Source: Hygrophila difformis
Lineage: Eukaryota > Streptophyta > Magnoliopsida > Lamiales > Acanthaceae
Assembly: GCA_030278955.1 (NCBI GenBank)
Contig: JAOANR010000012.1
Location: 22,437,977 to 22,501,976 of the forward strand
DNA: 64,000 nt
Reading direction: 5' to 3'
In this document: positions 12,017-23,302 of the stretch, piece after piece
Layout: every line of letters starts with the position of its first letter
Numbering within the stretch: the first letter of the stretch is position 1
Program-made: the position numbers and the translations under genes
Notes under the pieces: model-generated
The model's database searches: none
Told to the model about the DNA's origin: nothing
Seen by the model: the letters and a program-made list of their open reading frames with translations, nothing else

Positions 12017-13147
12017 GCGTTCGGTTATGGTGCAATCATGGAATCCGCAGCACATCAAGGCATCAATCATAGCCATTCAAAAGCATCCAATGGTTGTAGG
12101 TTAATAAGGGTATAATTGTAATAACACAATAATAGTCCATTTTAATAACAAACATTTCAGCGACAAGGCAAGTATTTTAGACATGTTATCATATCTAATA
12201 TTTGGTAACTCTATATTTAGTATGTTATCATATTTATTATTTGGTAAATCATATCAAATATTTGGTAATCCATATCTAATATTTCAAATAATATCTTTTT
12301 ATGATCAAAGATACGTATCAAATTTATTAATAGATCATTTCAGCGATCTTACCAAAAACAATTAAGTGATGCTATAAAATATATTTCAGGGACCACAAGT
12401 AGAGGAATTCAGCGACCGTATCTAGCATAATTCAGCGATGGTACCAAGACGCAACCAAGAATGATTCAGCGATGCTACCAAAAATAATTCTGTGATGCTA
12501 CCAAAAATAATGAAGGGATACTATCAAATATATTTCAGCGACCTCAAGTAGAGGAATTCAGCGATGGTACCAAGCAGAATTCAGCGACTCAACCAAGAAT
12601 GATTCAGCGATGCTACCAAAAACAATTCTGTGATGCTACTAAAAATACCAAGAATGATTCAGCGATGCTACCAAAAACAATTCTGTGATGCTACCAAAAA
12701 TAATGAAGGGATGCTATCAAATATATTTGAGCGACCTCAAGTAGAGGAATTCAGCGATGGTACCAAGCAGAATTCAGCGACACAACCAAGAATGATTCAG
12801 CGATGCTACCAAAAACAATTCTGCGATGCTACCAAAAATAATGAAGGGATGCTATCAAATATATTTGAGCGACCTCAAGTAGAGAAATTCAGCGATGGTA
12901 CCAAGCAGAATTCAGCGATACAACCAAGAATGATTCAGCGATGCTACCAAAAACATTTCTGTGATACTACCAAAAATAATGAAGGGATGCTATCAAGAAC
13001 ATTTCAGCGACGCTCATGTCCGTTACATTTACTTTTACGCAAATTTACTATTTTAACCTTAAATTAATCTCAACCATCAATTTACAAAATGCATCAACGG
13101 TCTAGAAGCATCCGCAGCACATCATGTCGCGGCACCCTAACGGATCT
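12017..13147. mobile_element. Non-autonomous MULE-like DNA transposon B (same family as A)
   Basis: The left end GGTTATGGTGC and the right end (opposite strand) CGTTAGGGTGC form inverted termini like those of element A, with matching subterminal motifs. The interior again consists of TTCAGCGAC words (reverse of GTCGCTGAA). The target duplication is unclear: only an AT-rich 6-7 base match remains, and a Helitron has inserted at the right edge. Exact ends are inferred by analogy with A. Confidence 0.55.
12340..13010 (+). repeat. 138-bp tandem repeat built from TTCAGCGA words
   Basis: The phrase GATTCAGCGATGCTACCA recurs at 12463, 12601, 12656, 12794 and 12932. The spacing is 138 bases, except for one 55-base step. 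As 138 is a multiple of three, a repetitive frame stays open from 12630 to 13067; I treat it as a by-product, not a gene. Confidence 0.85.
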
Positions 13148-13150
13148 CGA

Positions 13151-13177
13151 CTAGTATTACCCCGCCCAATGGGCGGG
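13151..13177 (-). mobile_element. Helitron 3' terminus (hairpin plus CTAG)
   Basis: On the minus strand CCCGCCCATTGGGCGGG makes a perfect 8-bp stem with a one-base loop, followed by GTAATA and CTAG, then T. This is the canonical Helitron 3' end. The element body extends right (upstream on the minus strand). Its 5' end is probably the one at 21881 on the plus strand, separated by an inversion. Confidence 0.8.
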
Positions 13178-13540
13178 AATGTAACAGAGGTGATAAAAAA
13201 AAAAATTGAAACCAAACAAATCATTTAATTGAACCAAAATCGAATCAAATTTCTAGTTAATTATATGCAGCTCAATAACATTTAACACTAACACCACTAA
13301 AAACAACAAAACACCACTACCTATCGACCTCAACAGTAGCAAAAATGGAGGAAGAGTGGCAACTGCAGCAGGTTGAGACTGAGGCTGGTAGCAATGGCGA
13401 TCGACATCTATAGCTCCCTGCCTCCATTTTGTAAAGTACAAAAAAATAAAAATAGAAAACAAAATTAGCTGGCACACATTAGTCTTTACCAAATTCAAGT
13501 TATTCAAGTTAACAAAGGCTAAGCAAAATACTATTTATAC

Positions 13541-14002
13541 CGAGTAGCCAATCATATTGTTATTAAGCTCAAGGTCATGCAAGCTTGAATTTTTCTTCAA
13601 CATCTCAACAATAGCTTTGATCTGAACACATGGCAAAACAAAAAGAGGCTAAAAGACAACTTAACATCACTCACTATGAGTCTATGACAAATAATTTATC
13701 CACAAACAATAAACCATAAACAACAAAGATTTTATTCCGCTTCTTAAAAATTTTACCATTCTCTTTGGCAGAATATCAGCAACATTAGGGCTATTTGAAT
13801 CTGAAAATCAAACAAAAAAAGCATAAATGAACCATAAGGTTATCAAAATAGTTAAAAACTGAAGTGGAGCACAAATTCACATGGATAAAAGCATAAAATT
13901 CAAGTTTCAACTAATGTTTCACTGACAAACATACACATAACCTTTGTCACCACAAATTTCAGCAGTATCATGGAGCAATGGAGTAAATGCTAGAATAGAA
14001 AC
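13541..14002 (-). pseudogene. Captured gene fragment: three spliced exons, leucine-rich-repeat-like
   Basis: Three exons on the minus strand have AG/GT borders and join in one open frame: 14002-13942 (61 bp, ends phase 1), 13800-13757 (44 bp) and 13621-13541 (81 bp). The last reads IKAIVEMLKKNSS then LHDLELNNNMIGYS, resembling a leucine-rich repeat of the ribonuclease-inhibitor type found in plant NLRC3/EMB2004-like proteins (recognised from memory, not searched). After the third exon a further possible acceptor near 13425 leads into a repetitive frame ending near 13253 that may not be part of the gene. The fragment lies upstream of, and in the same orientation as, the Helitron 3' end, as is typical of Helitron-captured genes. 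Confidence 0.5.
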
Positions 14003-14500
14003 CTGATGATACTTTAGCTTTTAATGATTCTATTTACTGCCTGCTTGATCCATCTTTGTTTAATGCCACTATAACCTTTGGAGTTTATGAAAAAATATGC
14101 AAAACAATATCAAATGTAAATAGGGGACTAATAAAAAAAGCACATACCAAAATGCAAGGCCAAGAATTTAACTTCCCATAAACAATCCTGAGAACTTATC
14201 CTCATGAAATCCCCAGTAGAAGTCATGCATATTAAGAAGATATTAATGATATTTTATATATATATGGAATTGAAAACGTAAGCCTAAAGATGAAAAAATA
14301 AAAATAAAAAAATTGTTAAGTATTCAACAGAGTAAGGCACCACTAATCACCAACAAATTGAACCAAATAAAACATAACTTCACATTGTATAGATTGACAT
14401 TAAGCCATAATCAAAATATAAACCAATAAACGGACACAAACAAATAAAGAGTTGGATAACAATGAAAAATAAGATAAGAAGTCACAATGTAAAATTAAAT

Positions 14501-15210
14501 GGAAAAAATGCCAATATAGTCCTTTATTTTTACAAAAAAGCCAAATCAGGCCTTTTTTTTATTTTTGGCCAAATTGGTCCGCTACATATACTAATTACGT
14601 CCCAATCGGTCCCCCATCCACTAATTATGCCCTAATTACATATTTTTGGCCAAATCAGTCCTTTTTTTCAAAAATCTAAATTTGTCCGTTATTAATTTTT
14701 GCCCCTCTCATGCAGTCCAATGCACATTTCAAGCCACTAGTAACTCAAATTCGATATAAAAAAATTCTAAAATTTTGATATTTATAAACTACACGACTTG
14801 ACGAATCTAACAAGATACTACTTGGCTCATTTTAACTTGTTTTGACTTAAATTTTAAACATAGATATACAAATTAAAATGAGCTAAGTAGGATCTTATTA
14901 GATTCGTCTCGTCGTGTAGTTTATAAATATCGAAATTTTAGAATTTTTACTTATGCCGAATTTGAGTTATTAGTGGTTTGAAATGTGCATTGGACTGCAT
15001 GAAAGGGGGCAAAAATTAATAACAGACCAATTTAGATTTTTGGAAAAAAAGGACTGATTTGGCAAAAAATATGTAATTAGGGATAATTAGTGGATGGAGG
15101 ACCGATTGGGACGTAATTAGTATATGTAGCGGACCAATTTGGCCAAAAAAGAAAAAAAGGACTGATTTGATTTTTTTGTAAAAATAAAGGACTATATTGG
15201 CTTTTTTTCC
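14501..15210. mobile_element. 710-bp foldback element with 10-bp target duplication
   Basis: AAAATTAAAT flanks it perfectly (14491-14500 and 15211-15220). The ends are GGAAAAAATGCCAATATAG and, inverted, GGAAAAAAAGCCAATATAG. Nearly the whole element is two inverted arms of about 350 bases meeting near 14855. A 9-10 bp duplication and long arms suggest a MULE-type foldback. There is no coding sequence. Confidence 0.85.
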
Positions 15211-15220
15211 AAAATTAAAT

Positions 15221-15545
15221 TACTAAAAAGCACATGAAGCAGAGTAGAATAATTCTTCACTTATTTTTGAGCCCGTCTACTTTGTATACTGCCATGGATC
15301 GGACCTACCATGGTGTAAAAAGTCACTGAGCTAACTCAAACTTTATGGGATGTTTATAGGGCTTTTTTATGACTTCTCTCTTTCTTTTATAAAATGCTTT
15401 TACTTCTAGCATCCATATTCCATATTTTTAAAAACACAAATCTGCATAGCTTTCAAATTTTAAGCATGGAAATAATCCGGAGAGACAAAAACTGGTTGTA
15501 GAATCCTATATATACACCACAACATGATAGAAAAGTATATATAGG
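15221..15545. other. Interior Helitron sequence up to the inversion breakpoint
   Basis: AT-rich, with no gene. The Gypsy-A RNase H sequence starts abruptly after TATATATA at about 15546. Confidence 0.5.
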
Positions 15546-17574
15546 GACCGAAAAAACAGAAGTCATTTGAGGAATTGAAGGATAAACTCACCCATGCGCC
15601 AGTGTTAGCGCTACCAATTTTGATCTTCCATTCGAAATCGAATGTGATGCATCCGGAACCAGCTTGGGGGCAATTTTGTTGCAAGACGGTCGGCCAATTT
15701 CTTATCACAGTGAAATTTTTGTATGAGCTCAACTGAACTACTCCATATATGACAAGGAATTGTACGCTGTGGTACAAGCAATGAGGACGTGGCAACACCA
15801 CTTGCGAGGGAGAGAGTTCATATCCATACAGATCACGAGACGTTGAAACACATTCGAGGGCAAGGGCAACTGAAGAAAGCAAGACATGCTCACTGGAGCT
15901 CATTCATTGAATTATTCCCGTATATGATCTGTTATAAGAAGGGGAAGGACAATGTGGTTGCAGATGAGCTATCCAGGCGCTTTAATCTAGCAGCCTTCGC
16001 AACCACACATCTGATTGGATTTGAGCATATCAAGGATTTATATGCTCAAGATGCTGATTTTCGGGAAATATACAAGAAAACCGAGAAATTGGCCTTTTAA
16101 GGAAATATTCTCCACTGAATGGTTTTCTCTACTATGGAAACAAGTTATGTATACCAAAGGGATCTATCAGAGAACTTCTAATTACTGAAGCACACTCTGG
16201 TGATATGATGGGCCATTTTGGTAGAGTTGTTACCATGAGCATCTTAGCAGAACGTTTCCACTGGCCAGGGATGGAGAAGCAAGTCGCTGACTTCGTCAAC
16301 AAATGCATCACTTGCCTACAAGCTAAATCCACCGCCAAACCACACGGGCTCTATCAAGCGCTGCCAGAACCCGAGGGCCCATGGATTGACTTATCTATGG
16401 ATTTTGTTTTAGGACTACCTCGCACTTCTAGGGCTAAAGATTCTATCTTTGTCATGGTTGACAGGTTCTCGAAGATGGCGCATTTCGTACCCTGTGCCAA
16501 AATGAATGATGCACACCACGTGGCCAAAATATTTTTCAAGGAAGTTGTGAGACTCCACGGTGTGCCAAGAACAATCGTGTCCGATAGAGACACAAAGTTT
16601 ATAAGTTTTTTTTGGAAATCCTTATGGTCTGAAATCAGAACTAGACTGTTATTTTCTACTGCGTATCATCAACAAACTGATGGTAAGACCGAAGCAGTCA
16701 ATAGAGTCTTAGGTAACTTACTTAGGATTATTACTACTTCTAGTAGTGAAAGTTGGGATGAATGTTTGACTTACATCGAATTTGCCTATAATAGACACGT
16801 ACACAGTGCTACACACATGTCACCTTTTGAAGTTGTGTAGGATTTAACCCACTGACCCCCCTTGACTTGTTGCCATTGCCTCGCAATGAGCATTTGAATA
16901 TCAATGGCAGGAACAGGACCAACGCGATAAAGGAAATGCATAAAGATGTAAGACAGTCTGGTGAAAGCTGCAGAAGATATGCCAAATATAATAACCGAGG
17001 TCGGAAAGAACTGAAACTGAACCCAGGGGATTGGGTGTGGCTCAACTGGAAGAAGGAACAGTTTCCCACAAGCCGACGCAACAAGTTATAGCCGACGCAA
17101 CAAGTTATCTCCGCGAGGAGACGGGCCATTTAAAATCTTAGAATGGATTAATAATAATGCGTATAAATTGCAATTATCTGAAGAATACGATCATATTAAT
17201 CATGTCTTTAATGTTGCAGATTTGACTCTCTTCGGAAGGGACGAGGAAGATCATGGTTGGTTGATGGATCAACCTTCCCAACGGGGTGGGGATGGCATAG
17301 AAGCCAGAACGAGAGCACTACTGATCCCCGCATTCCCCGAAGGACCGGAGTCCCAAGAACATTCCAGAAAGTTCACATACAGAATTGCTGAGTTGCTGAC
17401 CCGGAATTTTGAAGAAGAGCTGTAGAAAGCCAAAGCTGAGAAAATGGGTTTAAAGGTGCTGATCCAAATTGAAGAAGACCTCGAACCCACTCAAATGGAT
17501 CTGGAAGTCCACAATTGATAAGAAGCAGATGGATGTCGATCGCCAGAAGTTGGCTGAAATCCCACCAGAACAGT
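15546..17574 (+). pseudogene. Gypsy-A pol fragment: RNase H and integrase
   Basis: Ty3/Gypsy polyprotein, C-terminal part only, with several frameshifts and stops. RNase H begins near 15570 (ECDASGTSLGAILLQ, then [12 protein letters not shown]) and shifts frame near 15790. It continues as [10 protein letters not shown] and DNVVADELSRR. The integrase zinc region (CITCLQAKS, near 16300), core (D in LSMDFVLGLP, D in SDRDTKF, E in TDGKTEAVNR) and C-terminal GDWVWLNWKK follow to about 17090. The remaining tail to 17574 matches the tail at 30067-30457. The fragment begins at almost the same pol position where the minus-strand fragment at 24206 ends. Confidence 0.88.
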
Positions 17575-18363
17575 CGCCGGAAAATCGAACATTTTAATTA
17601 GTTGTTAAATTTGTAATTTCGACAAGTGCATGCATGCACAACACAATTAAACAAGCAGGAGAGAGAGAAGAATCCATGGCGGGACCCACAACCCAAAAGA
17701 GAACAGGTTACGTCGCAACAGACTACGTCGCGATCCTCGACATACGTTGCAATCCTACTCTCGCGACGGAACCAGGATGAGAGATTGAAGCTGCTACGTC
17801 GCAAGCCCTACGTCGCGATCCTTCCCAACTTACGTCGCAAGCCTTGTTTCATGACGTAAGGATCACGACGTAGCCTCGGACCACGACGCAAGCCCCGCTA
17901 GAATCACCTTACATCTCAAGTCATGCTTCACGACATAAGGGGGATCAGGATGTCAGCCCTTGCGATGTCAGTCTAGGGGTTTTCCTCGTTTGTTTAATTC
18001 CAGTATAGAGTTGTTTGTTTGCTTGTATTTTTTGTTGCATATATATAGGTCCTTCCTAACAATTTGTCATTTCACCTTTAAATTATATAAAACATATTGT
18101 GAGTTGTTTTTCTCTTTGGAACACATCCGAGAGCATTTGAAGGTCACCATATGAATTTCCATCTTGTTGGCAAATTCCTTTCAAGCATTGAGAGTGTTTG
18201 ATTGTATTGACACCATTAGGACCATTGATCGAGGGAATAGAGGACACGGTCGAGTGTAATCGATACCGAGGTTAAGCCTTCTGAAGTGGTATCTCATCTA
18301 TCCTTTTTTGTTTGTTCTTCCGATTTACATTTTCCAAAATCGTATCTAATCCGATCCATGGCA
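17575..18363 (+). mobile_element. 3' LTR of Gypsy-A
   Basis: Matches the LTR at 29267-30066 in reverse orientation over its length. It starts CGCCGGAAAATCG (the other copy has TGTTGGAAAATCG) and ends GATCCATGGCA. A TATA box (TATATATAGG, about 18040) lies downstream of an array of ACGTCGCGA-type words (17707-17960). Confidence 0.85.
17707..17985 (+). repeat. Array of TACGTCGC-A / TACGTCGCGA words in the Gypsy-A LTR
   Basis: More than a dozen irregularly spaced variants of ACGTCGCGA, ACGTCGCAA and their complements stand upstream of the LTR TATA box. The same array is present in the other LTR (about 29660-29935). Confidence 0.75.
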
Positions 18364-18776
18364 GTTAGCATCACGAAATCCTCCTAACACCCGAAATTCG
18401 GGAAGCCTAACCGAGACATTATTTTCTCCGTGATTATGGGATGTGTTCATGCCACTACCTGTTGTTTGGTCATTCCTTGGGATATGAATCTGAGGAGGTA
18501 CCCGTACGAGATTGGGGATGTCCACCGTGGTTTCATCCCTAGTGTCGGCTTTGTGACCGGAGAGGTCGTGAAGCCATGGGTAGCCCGAATGATAGTGTAG
18601 GTACAGTCACGTTAAAGTGCTGATTCTGAGAAGAGCCTTGCCGTACCATGTGAAGACCTCATGCTCCCATTGGAGGGTACCAGGGATAGTTTCCCTATAA
18701 TAATGTTGCCCCTGATTGGGCATTACTGTGGGCAAGGCTGGAGTGGTTATGTTGTGCACGATGACCCTCGGGGTCC
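18364..18776 (-). pseudogene. Gag fragment of a second LTR element (E2), downstream part
   Basis: Minus-strand continuation of the frame at 20636-20860, split from it by the solo LTR at 18782-20630. It stays open across the join (KAPIGTPRVIVHN) for about 55 codons, then meets a stop. It ends where the Gypsy-A LTR starts, so Gypsy-A probably inserted in E2. Confidence 0.6.
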
Positions 18777-18781
18777 CAATA

Positions 18782-20630
18782 TGTAATGACCTGATTAAGT
18801 TTTATTGGACTGGGTATTTTAATTTTTGATTTGGAGTAGCCCAATCCCGAAAGAGGCCCAATTGGATGATATATTGTTGAGTGGGGGTCATTTTTCAGAT
18901 TTTTTAAAGTTGGAAGAAAAAGAGAAGAGCCGATCGGTTTTGAGAAGAAAAGGTGGAGGATTTCAACTTGCTCAAATCATCGCGTTTCTTGAGAAATCGT
19001 CTAATCAGTTGCTAGTAAGTGTTTCTCCTCGTCTCCCTCTTCTCATTGATTTTTATTTCGCTTAATTTGGTTGTGATTTGGGGAGTTTTGTAAATGCTAG
19101 GTTTTGGGTGATTTTGGTTCGATTGAAGATCGAATTGGACATTTAGAAGTGTTTAATCGCTCAAGACAAGGGACTTTTGTGCTTAAATTACGTGTATGAG
19201 GGGTATTGGGGGGTGTTTTTCCGGTGAGATCGCCGGTCAGCGACCTGTAACGCAGGTCTGTTACGGACCGCGCGCTCACGGTGCGGTCTTGGGCGAAACC
19301 GCGCGCCCAGCGCGCCACTTGGCAAGTTTGCACCGTCGAGCCGTGTTGCATGTTTTTCATTGTAAAATGCCGAGGTTCTTGCTATGAGTCGTGTTTAAAC
19401 TTCTCCTAACTGGTTCATGGCATGATTATTTAGCATGAGGGTTGTCGAATAACTTGGAAGAGTTGTTGAATCATGTTATGTCGATTATTTTTGTGATTGA
19501 TGAATTGTGAGGATGTGCCTTAGCCTAGGGGGCTATGTCTAACTATCTAATGCGTTGAGAAACATATGAACATAGTGTTAGGTATTGAATCATCTTTATT
19601 ATACTCACATATCCATAACATTGCATATGTATTGACGGACTATAAACTCGATGGGTTGTTTTGGTGATTTATTTGATCGGGCAGCCTTCACCCGTGTTGC
19701 TGAGTCTCGATGGCCCTGATATTGGTTGTGATGCCTGGATATTGGTTGTGATGCCTGGATATTGGTTGTGATGCCTGTGACCCCTGCGAGGATGGTATAT
19801 GTTACCCTGTAACGGGTTAGAGTTGATGATATCCTCACCCGTGTGTTCATACCACCCGGGTTTTTAAGTGCTGGCTAGGCATATTCATTTGCATCTGCAT
19901 ATAGGATAGATAGGTGTATGTTAGGTCATGCATCACTCGCATAAATTGTGTATTTGTGGTTGAAGCACCAGTATGGGACGGTGTGATGTTTACTTTGCTT
20001 TGATTATATTCTGTTCATTTTTTATATTATTATTGTTAATTTTTATTGTTGTCTACTGTTTTTCTTACTCCCCTGCACGTAGCCTTGCTCAGTACGTTGT
20101 ACTGATTCCCTTCGCTCTTTTCTGTTTTATAGATACTGCTGGAGGCGCTGGAGCATCACTGGCTTTGGGGTTATGAGAGATCACATAGATAGGACTTCCC
20201 TGTTTTTATAATTTATACGCGATTTTGTGTTACTCTGCTGCTATTTTATTGTTGGTACTTGGATTATTGTTAGTTGAGGCCGGTGTGCCTAGGATCTATT
20301 TATTGTCGGCCTGTGGCTATCTGTGTGTTACTGTTTTGGGCTGGTAGCCTGTTTTGAGATATTGGCAGGTTGCCTGATTATGTTTTGGGAAGCTTGTAGC
20401 CTGGATGTTTTCTCTGGGGTTATTATTATTTGGTTATTATGTGAGATCTTTCTATGTGCCTATGTGGTTTTGATTTATTTTAGTTTCTGCATTAAACTTG
20501 ATTAATCAGATGATTGCTTTAGGTTTACTTTGCCTTGCTAGATGTCTTAAATTAGCCGGCCACTAGTTTAGGATAGTTAGTACGGCGGTAATGATCGTGA
20601 AAATCAGGTTTGAATTTTTGGGGCGTTACA
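18782..20630. mobile_element. Solo LTR 1 (1,849 bp) with CAATA target duplication
   Basis: TGTAATGACC...GGGGCGTTACA is bounded by perfect CAATA repeats (18777-18781 and 20631-20635), with no internal region or partner LTR. It shares motifs (GGTTGAAGCACC, TATGGGACGGTGTGATG, GCTCAGTAC...GTACTGA, TTTTATAGATACT) with solo LTR 2, so both come from one family, probably Gypsy. It was left by LTR-LTR recombination. Confidence 0.88.
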
Positions 20631-20635
20631 CAATA

Positions 20636-20900
20636 GGTGCTTTCAACACTGTCTCCAGTTGTCTGTTGACAATGTTGTCCATTTTCGTGGTTAGCCTCTC
20701 GAACATTGCTTCATCCATGAGGAATGAAGGAGTGCTCATTAACCTAGAGTTCGCCGTTTGTGACATTTCGAGAGGGTCAATTGACAGACTCTCTGCCTTG
20801 GTCGTGATGGCACGAGCAAGGGTGGTCTGGCTCCATCATGACCCATTTCATTTGATTTATCACGGAGATTTCTCAAATGTTTTGCTTGGTTTCTTGTAAG
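20636..20900 (-). pseudogene. Gag fragment of element E2, upstream part
   Basis: Minus-strand frame with the motifs TTLARAITTKAESLSIDPL and MDEAMFERLTTKMDNIVNRQ, typical of a retrotransposon Gag N-terminal region. It lies just downstream of the PBS. An in-frame stop precedes the recognisable part, so the start codon cannot be set. Confidence 0.6.
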
Positions 20901-20974
20901 CCCCTTCTTTCTATGAACCTTGCTTCTCCGAAGATCGTGTAAAGGAGATCTTTGATCACTTTAAGGAGTTTTAT

Positions 20975-20993
20975 CTCCCACTATGGTCGCCAA
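20975..20993 (-). other. Primer-binding site of element E2
   Basis: Minus strand TTGGCGACCATAGTGGGAG, resembling the TGGCGNC...GGGGA type PBS of plant Gypsy elements. It begins 8 bases after the CA end of the LTR. Confidence 0.6.
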
Positions 20994-21001
20994 CGTATTA
21001 C

Positions 21002-21637
21002 TGTTGTTTCGGCTTAACGCTTAATCCTCTAGATGGTGCTTTCAAGATTGGAAAGCGGGATGAGGACTATCCCAAAGCGGGCTGCATACTAAAGCATTGT
21101 AACGTAAAGGAAAGTAAATACAGAAATGCATTAAAAGGAAAACGATAAAAGGAAAAGGAAAACTTTGATTAAAATAGACATTGTAAAAAAACGTAAAGAC
21201 TTGGAGTGGTGTTGGAACCCCTTCCCCAGTCTAGGAGATGCATATTTATACAAATTTTGGTGCATTTCTACGAAAAGGCACCTTTTGGGATAAAACCGGG
21301 TCTCGATCGGCACGGAGCCCCACTCGTCTTTTCCTTTCCTAGGTGCGGATAAGCGCCTTGTGAGGATCTGGATGCTTCCTTGCTCGGGATCATACTGACT
21401 TAACTTTGCTTGGAAACGTCTCCCTTAGATAGTGTTACTCGGGCAGATTCGTTGCTCGGGCTCGCTGTCTTCAAGCTGTGCCTTGAGAAATAGTGGCTTG
21501 CTCGAGACGACCTTTGCTCGGGATGCATGGGCTGGACCTAGATATCTTCTCCGGTTAAGGCTTGATAATGGGCCTTTCATGCATTTGGGGCCCTAACTAG
21601 TTTTGGGCTTTCTTAACACATTTTTTATGTGTTAACA
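21002..21637 (-). mobile_element. 5' LTR of element E2
   Basis: Minus strand TGTTAACACAT...GAAACAACA, with a TATA box (GTATAAATA, 21243-21251). The first 30 bases form a hairpin (TTAACACAT/ATGTGTTAA). It is followed by the PBS and gag fragment. The 3' LTR was not found in the window. Confidence 0.65.
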
Positions 21638-21880
21638 ACCGAATATTGATATTCCTAGGCCTCATTGGATCCAAACTAATCCTTCGAGAATCGGGTGAAC
21701 ATTGAAGACGAATAGTATTAGGATTGGGAGGTCGAAATTCCTTTTATCAAGTTAAATATCTTCAACTGAATTCATCTCTAATTTCAGTAGGATAATCATC
21801 AATTAATTTTCATTTTCCTAATCACCAATAATGTCACTCGCTTCATTTAAATCGATTTTTTTAGTAGTCTATGTAATATA

Positions 21881-21920
21881 TCTATACCTATATTTATATA
21901 CTATATAATAACAATACTGC
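21881..21920 (+). mobile_element. Helitron 5' terminus
   Basis: After an A, the plus strand reads TCTATACCTATATTTATATA. This is the TC-plus-AT-rich start typical of plant Helitrons. No plus-strand hairpin-CTAG end follows. If 15546-24205 is turned back, it faces the 3' end at 13151 in the right orientation, giving an element of about 4.7 kb. Confidence 0.55.
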
Positions 21921-22034
21921 TTAGGAATAGTGTTTTACTCACTAAAAAAAATTCTTATGAACGGTACTCTCAATAAAATCCTACTAGGAACAGTAGCCTA
22001 TGCTAGCCTATATCTATCCCTACACTATAACAAC

Positions 22035-22918
22035 GGAAAAAATGATTATTTAGTCCTTTTTCTTTCTAAAATATCCAAATCGGTCCGTTAGTAATTTTTA
22101 GCCCCATATAGTCCCCTATATTTGCTAATTTTTTCCAATTTGGTCCTAATTACGTAATTAGCCTAAGATCGCTGACATGACCGAAGTAAATCACATTTTA
22201 CATCCACGGTGGCCAATCTGGAGTCTCCACACATAACACACCAAATTAATAAATGTTTGAAATAAATATTTGAAGACAGCCATAACATATCACTACTCTA
22301 ATAAATACATCTAGGCTCTAGTGGGTCAATTGAACCATTCTTTACTGGGATGATGGACATAGTTTCTACATGATTCGCATTGAGCCCTCATTGGGGTTAC
22401 CCAACTATAAAGAAACAACAACCATTCACAACAATAACATAGGAGTTTTGGTCAACAGCTACCGCAGTGCATTTTCTTTTCGGTCTCGGTGGTTTTTTGT
22501 GTTTCTCAAGAAAATGACGACCAATTGTGATATATAATGCGTGCAAATGAATTGTTGGTATTTTTTTATGGGTTGGGTAACCTCAATAAGGAATGGCTCA
22601 ATGCGAACCAAGTAGAAACTACGTCCATCATCCCAGTGAAAAATAGTTCAATTGACCCGCTATAGTCATTTTTTAAATTAGGATATGTTATGGCAGCCTT
22701 CAAACATTTATTAAAATAGTGTGTTATGTGTGGGGACTTCAAATTTGCCACGGTGTATGTAAAATGTGATATATTTCGGCCATATCAGCAACCTCATGCT
22801 AATTACATAATTAGGACCGAAAAATTAGCAAACATAGAGGACTATATGGGGCAAAAAATTAATAACGGACTGATTTGGATATTTTGAAAAGAAAAAAGAC
22901 TAAAAAATCATTTTTTCC
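22035..22918. mobile_element. 884-bp foldback element with 10-bp target duplication
   Basis: CTATAACAAC flanks it perfectly (22025-22034 and 22919-22928). The ends are GGAAAAAATGATTATTTAG and inverted GGAAAAAATGATTTTTTAG. Arms of about 400 bases face each other around a centre near 22475. The ends resemble those of the element at 14501-15210, so they are probably one group. Confidence 0.87.
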
Positions 22919-23109
22919 CTATAACAACTCATTTTCTTCTCAATTTCAGTCACATTCATGAAATTCAAATTTTGAAATTTTTATCATTCGTTCAAAATTG
23001 AAATTCAATTCTTTCAAGTTGAGCCGCCTTTTCCTTCAAGAAAAGCAAACTTTTAGCATCAATTATCTCCATCCAAATTCATTTCTAAGCCTAATTTCAA
23101 AATTTCTCC

Positions 23110-23302
23110 ATGGGAACGACGATCGAATTGCTCATTAAAAAGAGAAATAGAAATCCATCGAGAGCTGCCACTTCTGCACTTCTTTTCGATTCCAGCCACC
23201 GCTTACAGCTCTCTCCCCCATCGCCGCTCCTCCGCCTGCATTCCTTCCGGTTGGAGAATAATTGTTCAAGCGCTAGCCAGGAGCCTTTAAAAGTTAGGTA
23301 TT
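23110..23302 (+). pseudogene. Putative first exon with plastid-transit-like N-terminus (captured)
   Basis: ATG at 23110 opens 64 codons rich in Ser, Arg and Leu with few acidic residues (for example RAATSALLFDSSHRLQLSPP), as in chloroplast transit peptides. It ends at a good 5' splice site (AAAGTTAG then GTATTAAG, near 23302). A further possible exon at about 23804-23932 has AG and GT borders but its frame is ambiguous. In the un-inverted order this exon would lie upstream of, and on the same strand as, the exons at 13541-14002, so it may be the start of the same gene. I cannot name the gene with certainty. Confidence 0.4.

Noticed and set aside
15546..18363. Independent 5'-truncated Gypsy insertion
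   Set aside because: Possible, but it does not explain why the minus-strand copy ends at the same pol position and why the Helitron halves are also split. The inversion explains all with one event.
19097..19387. Open frames in solo LTR 1 near 19100-19390
   Set aside because: GC-rich LTR sequence with stops around; no similarity to a protein I recognise.
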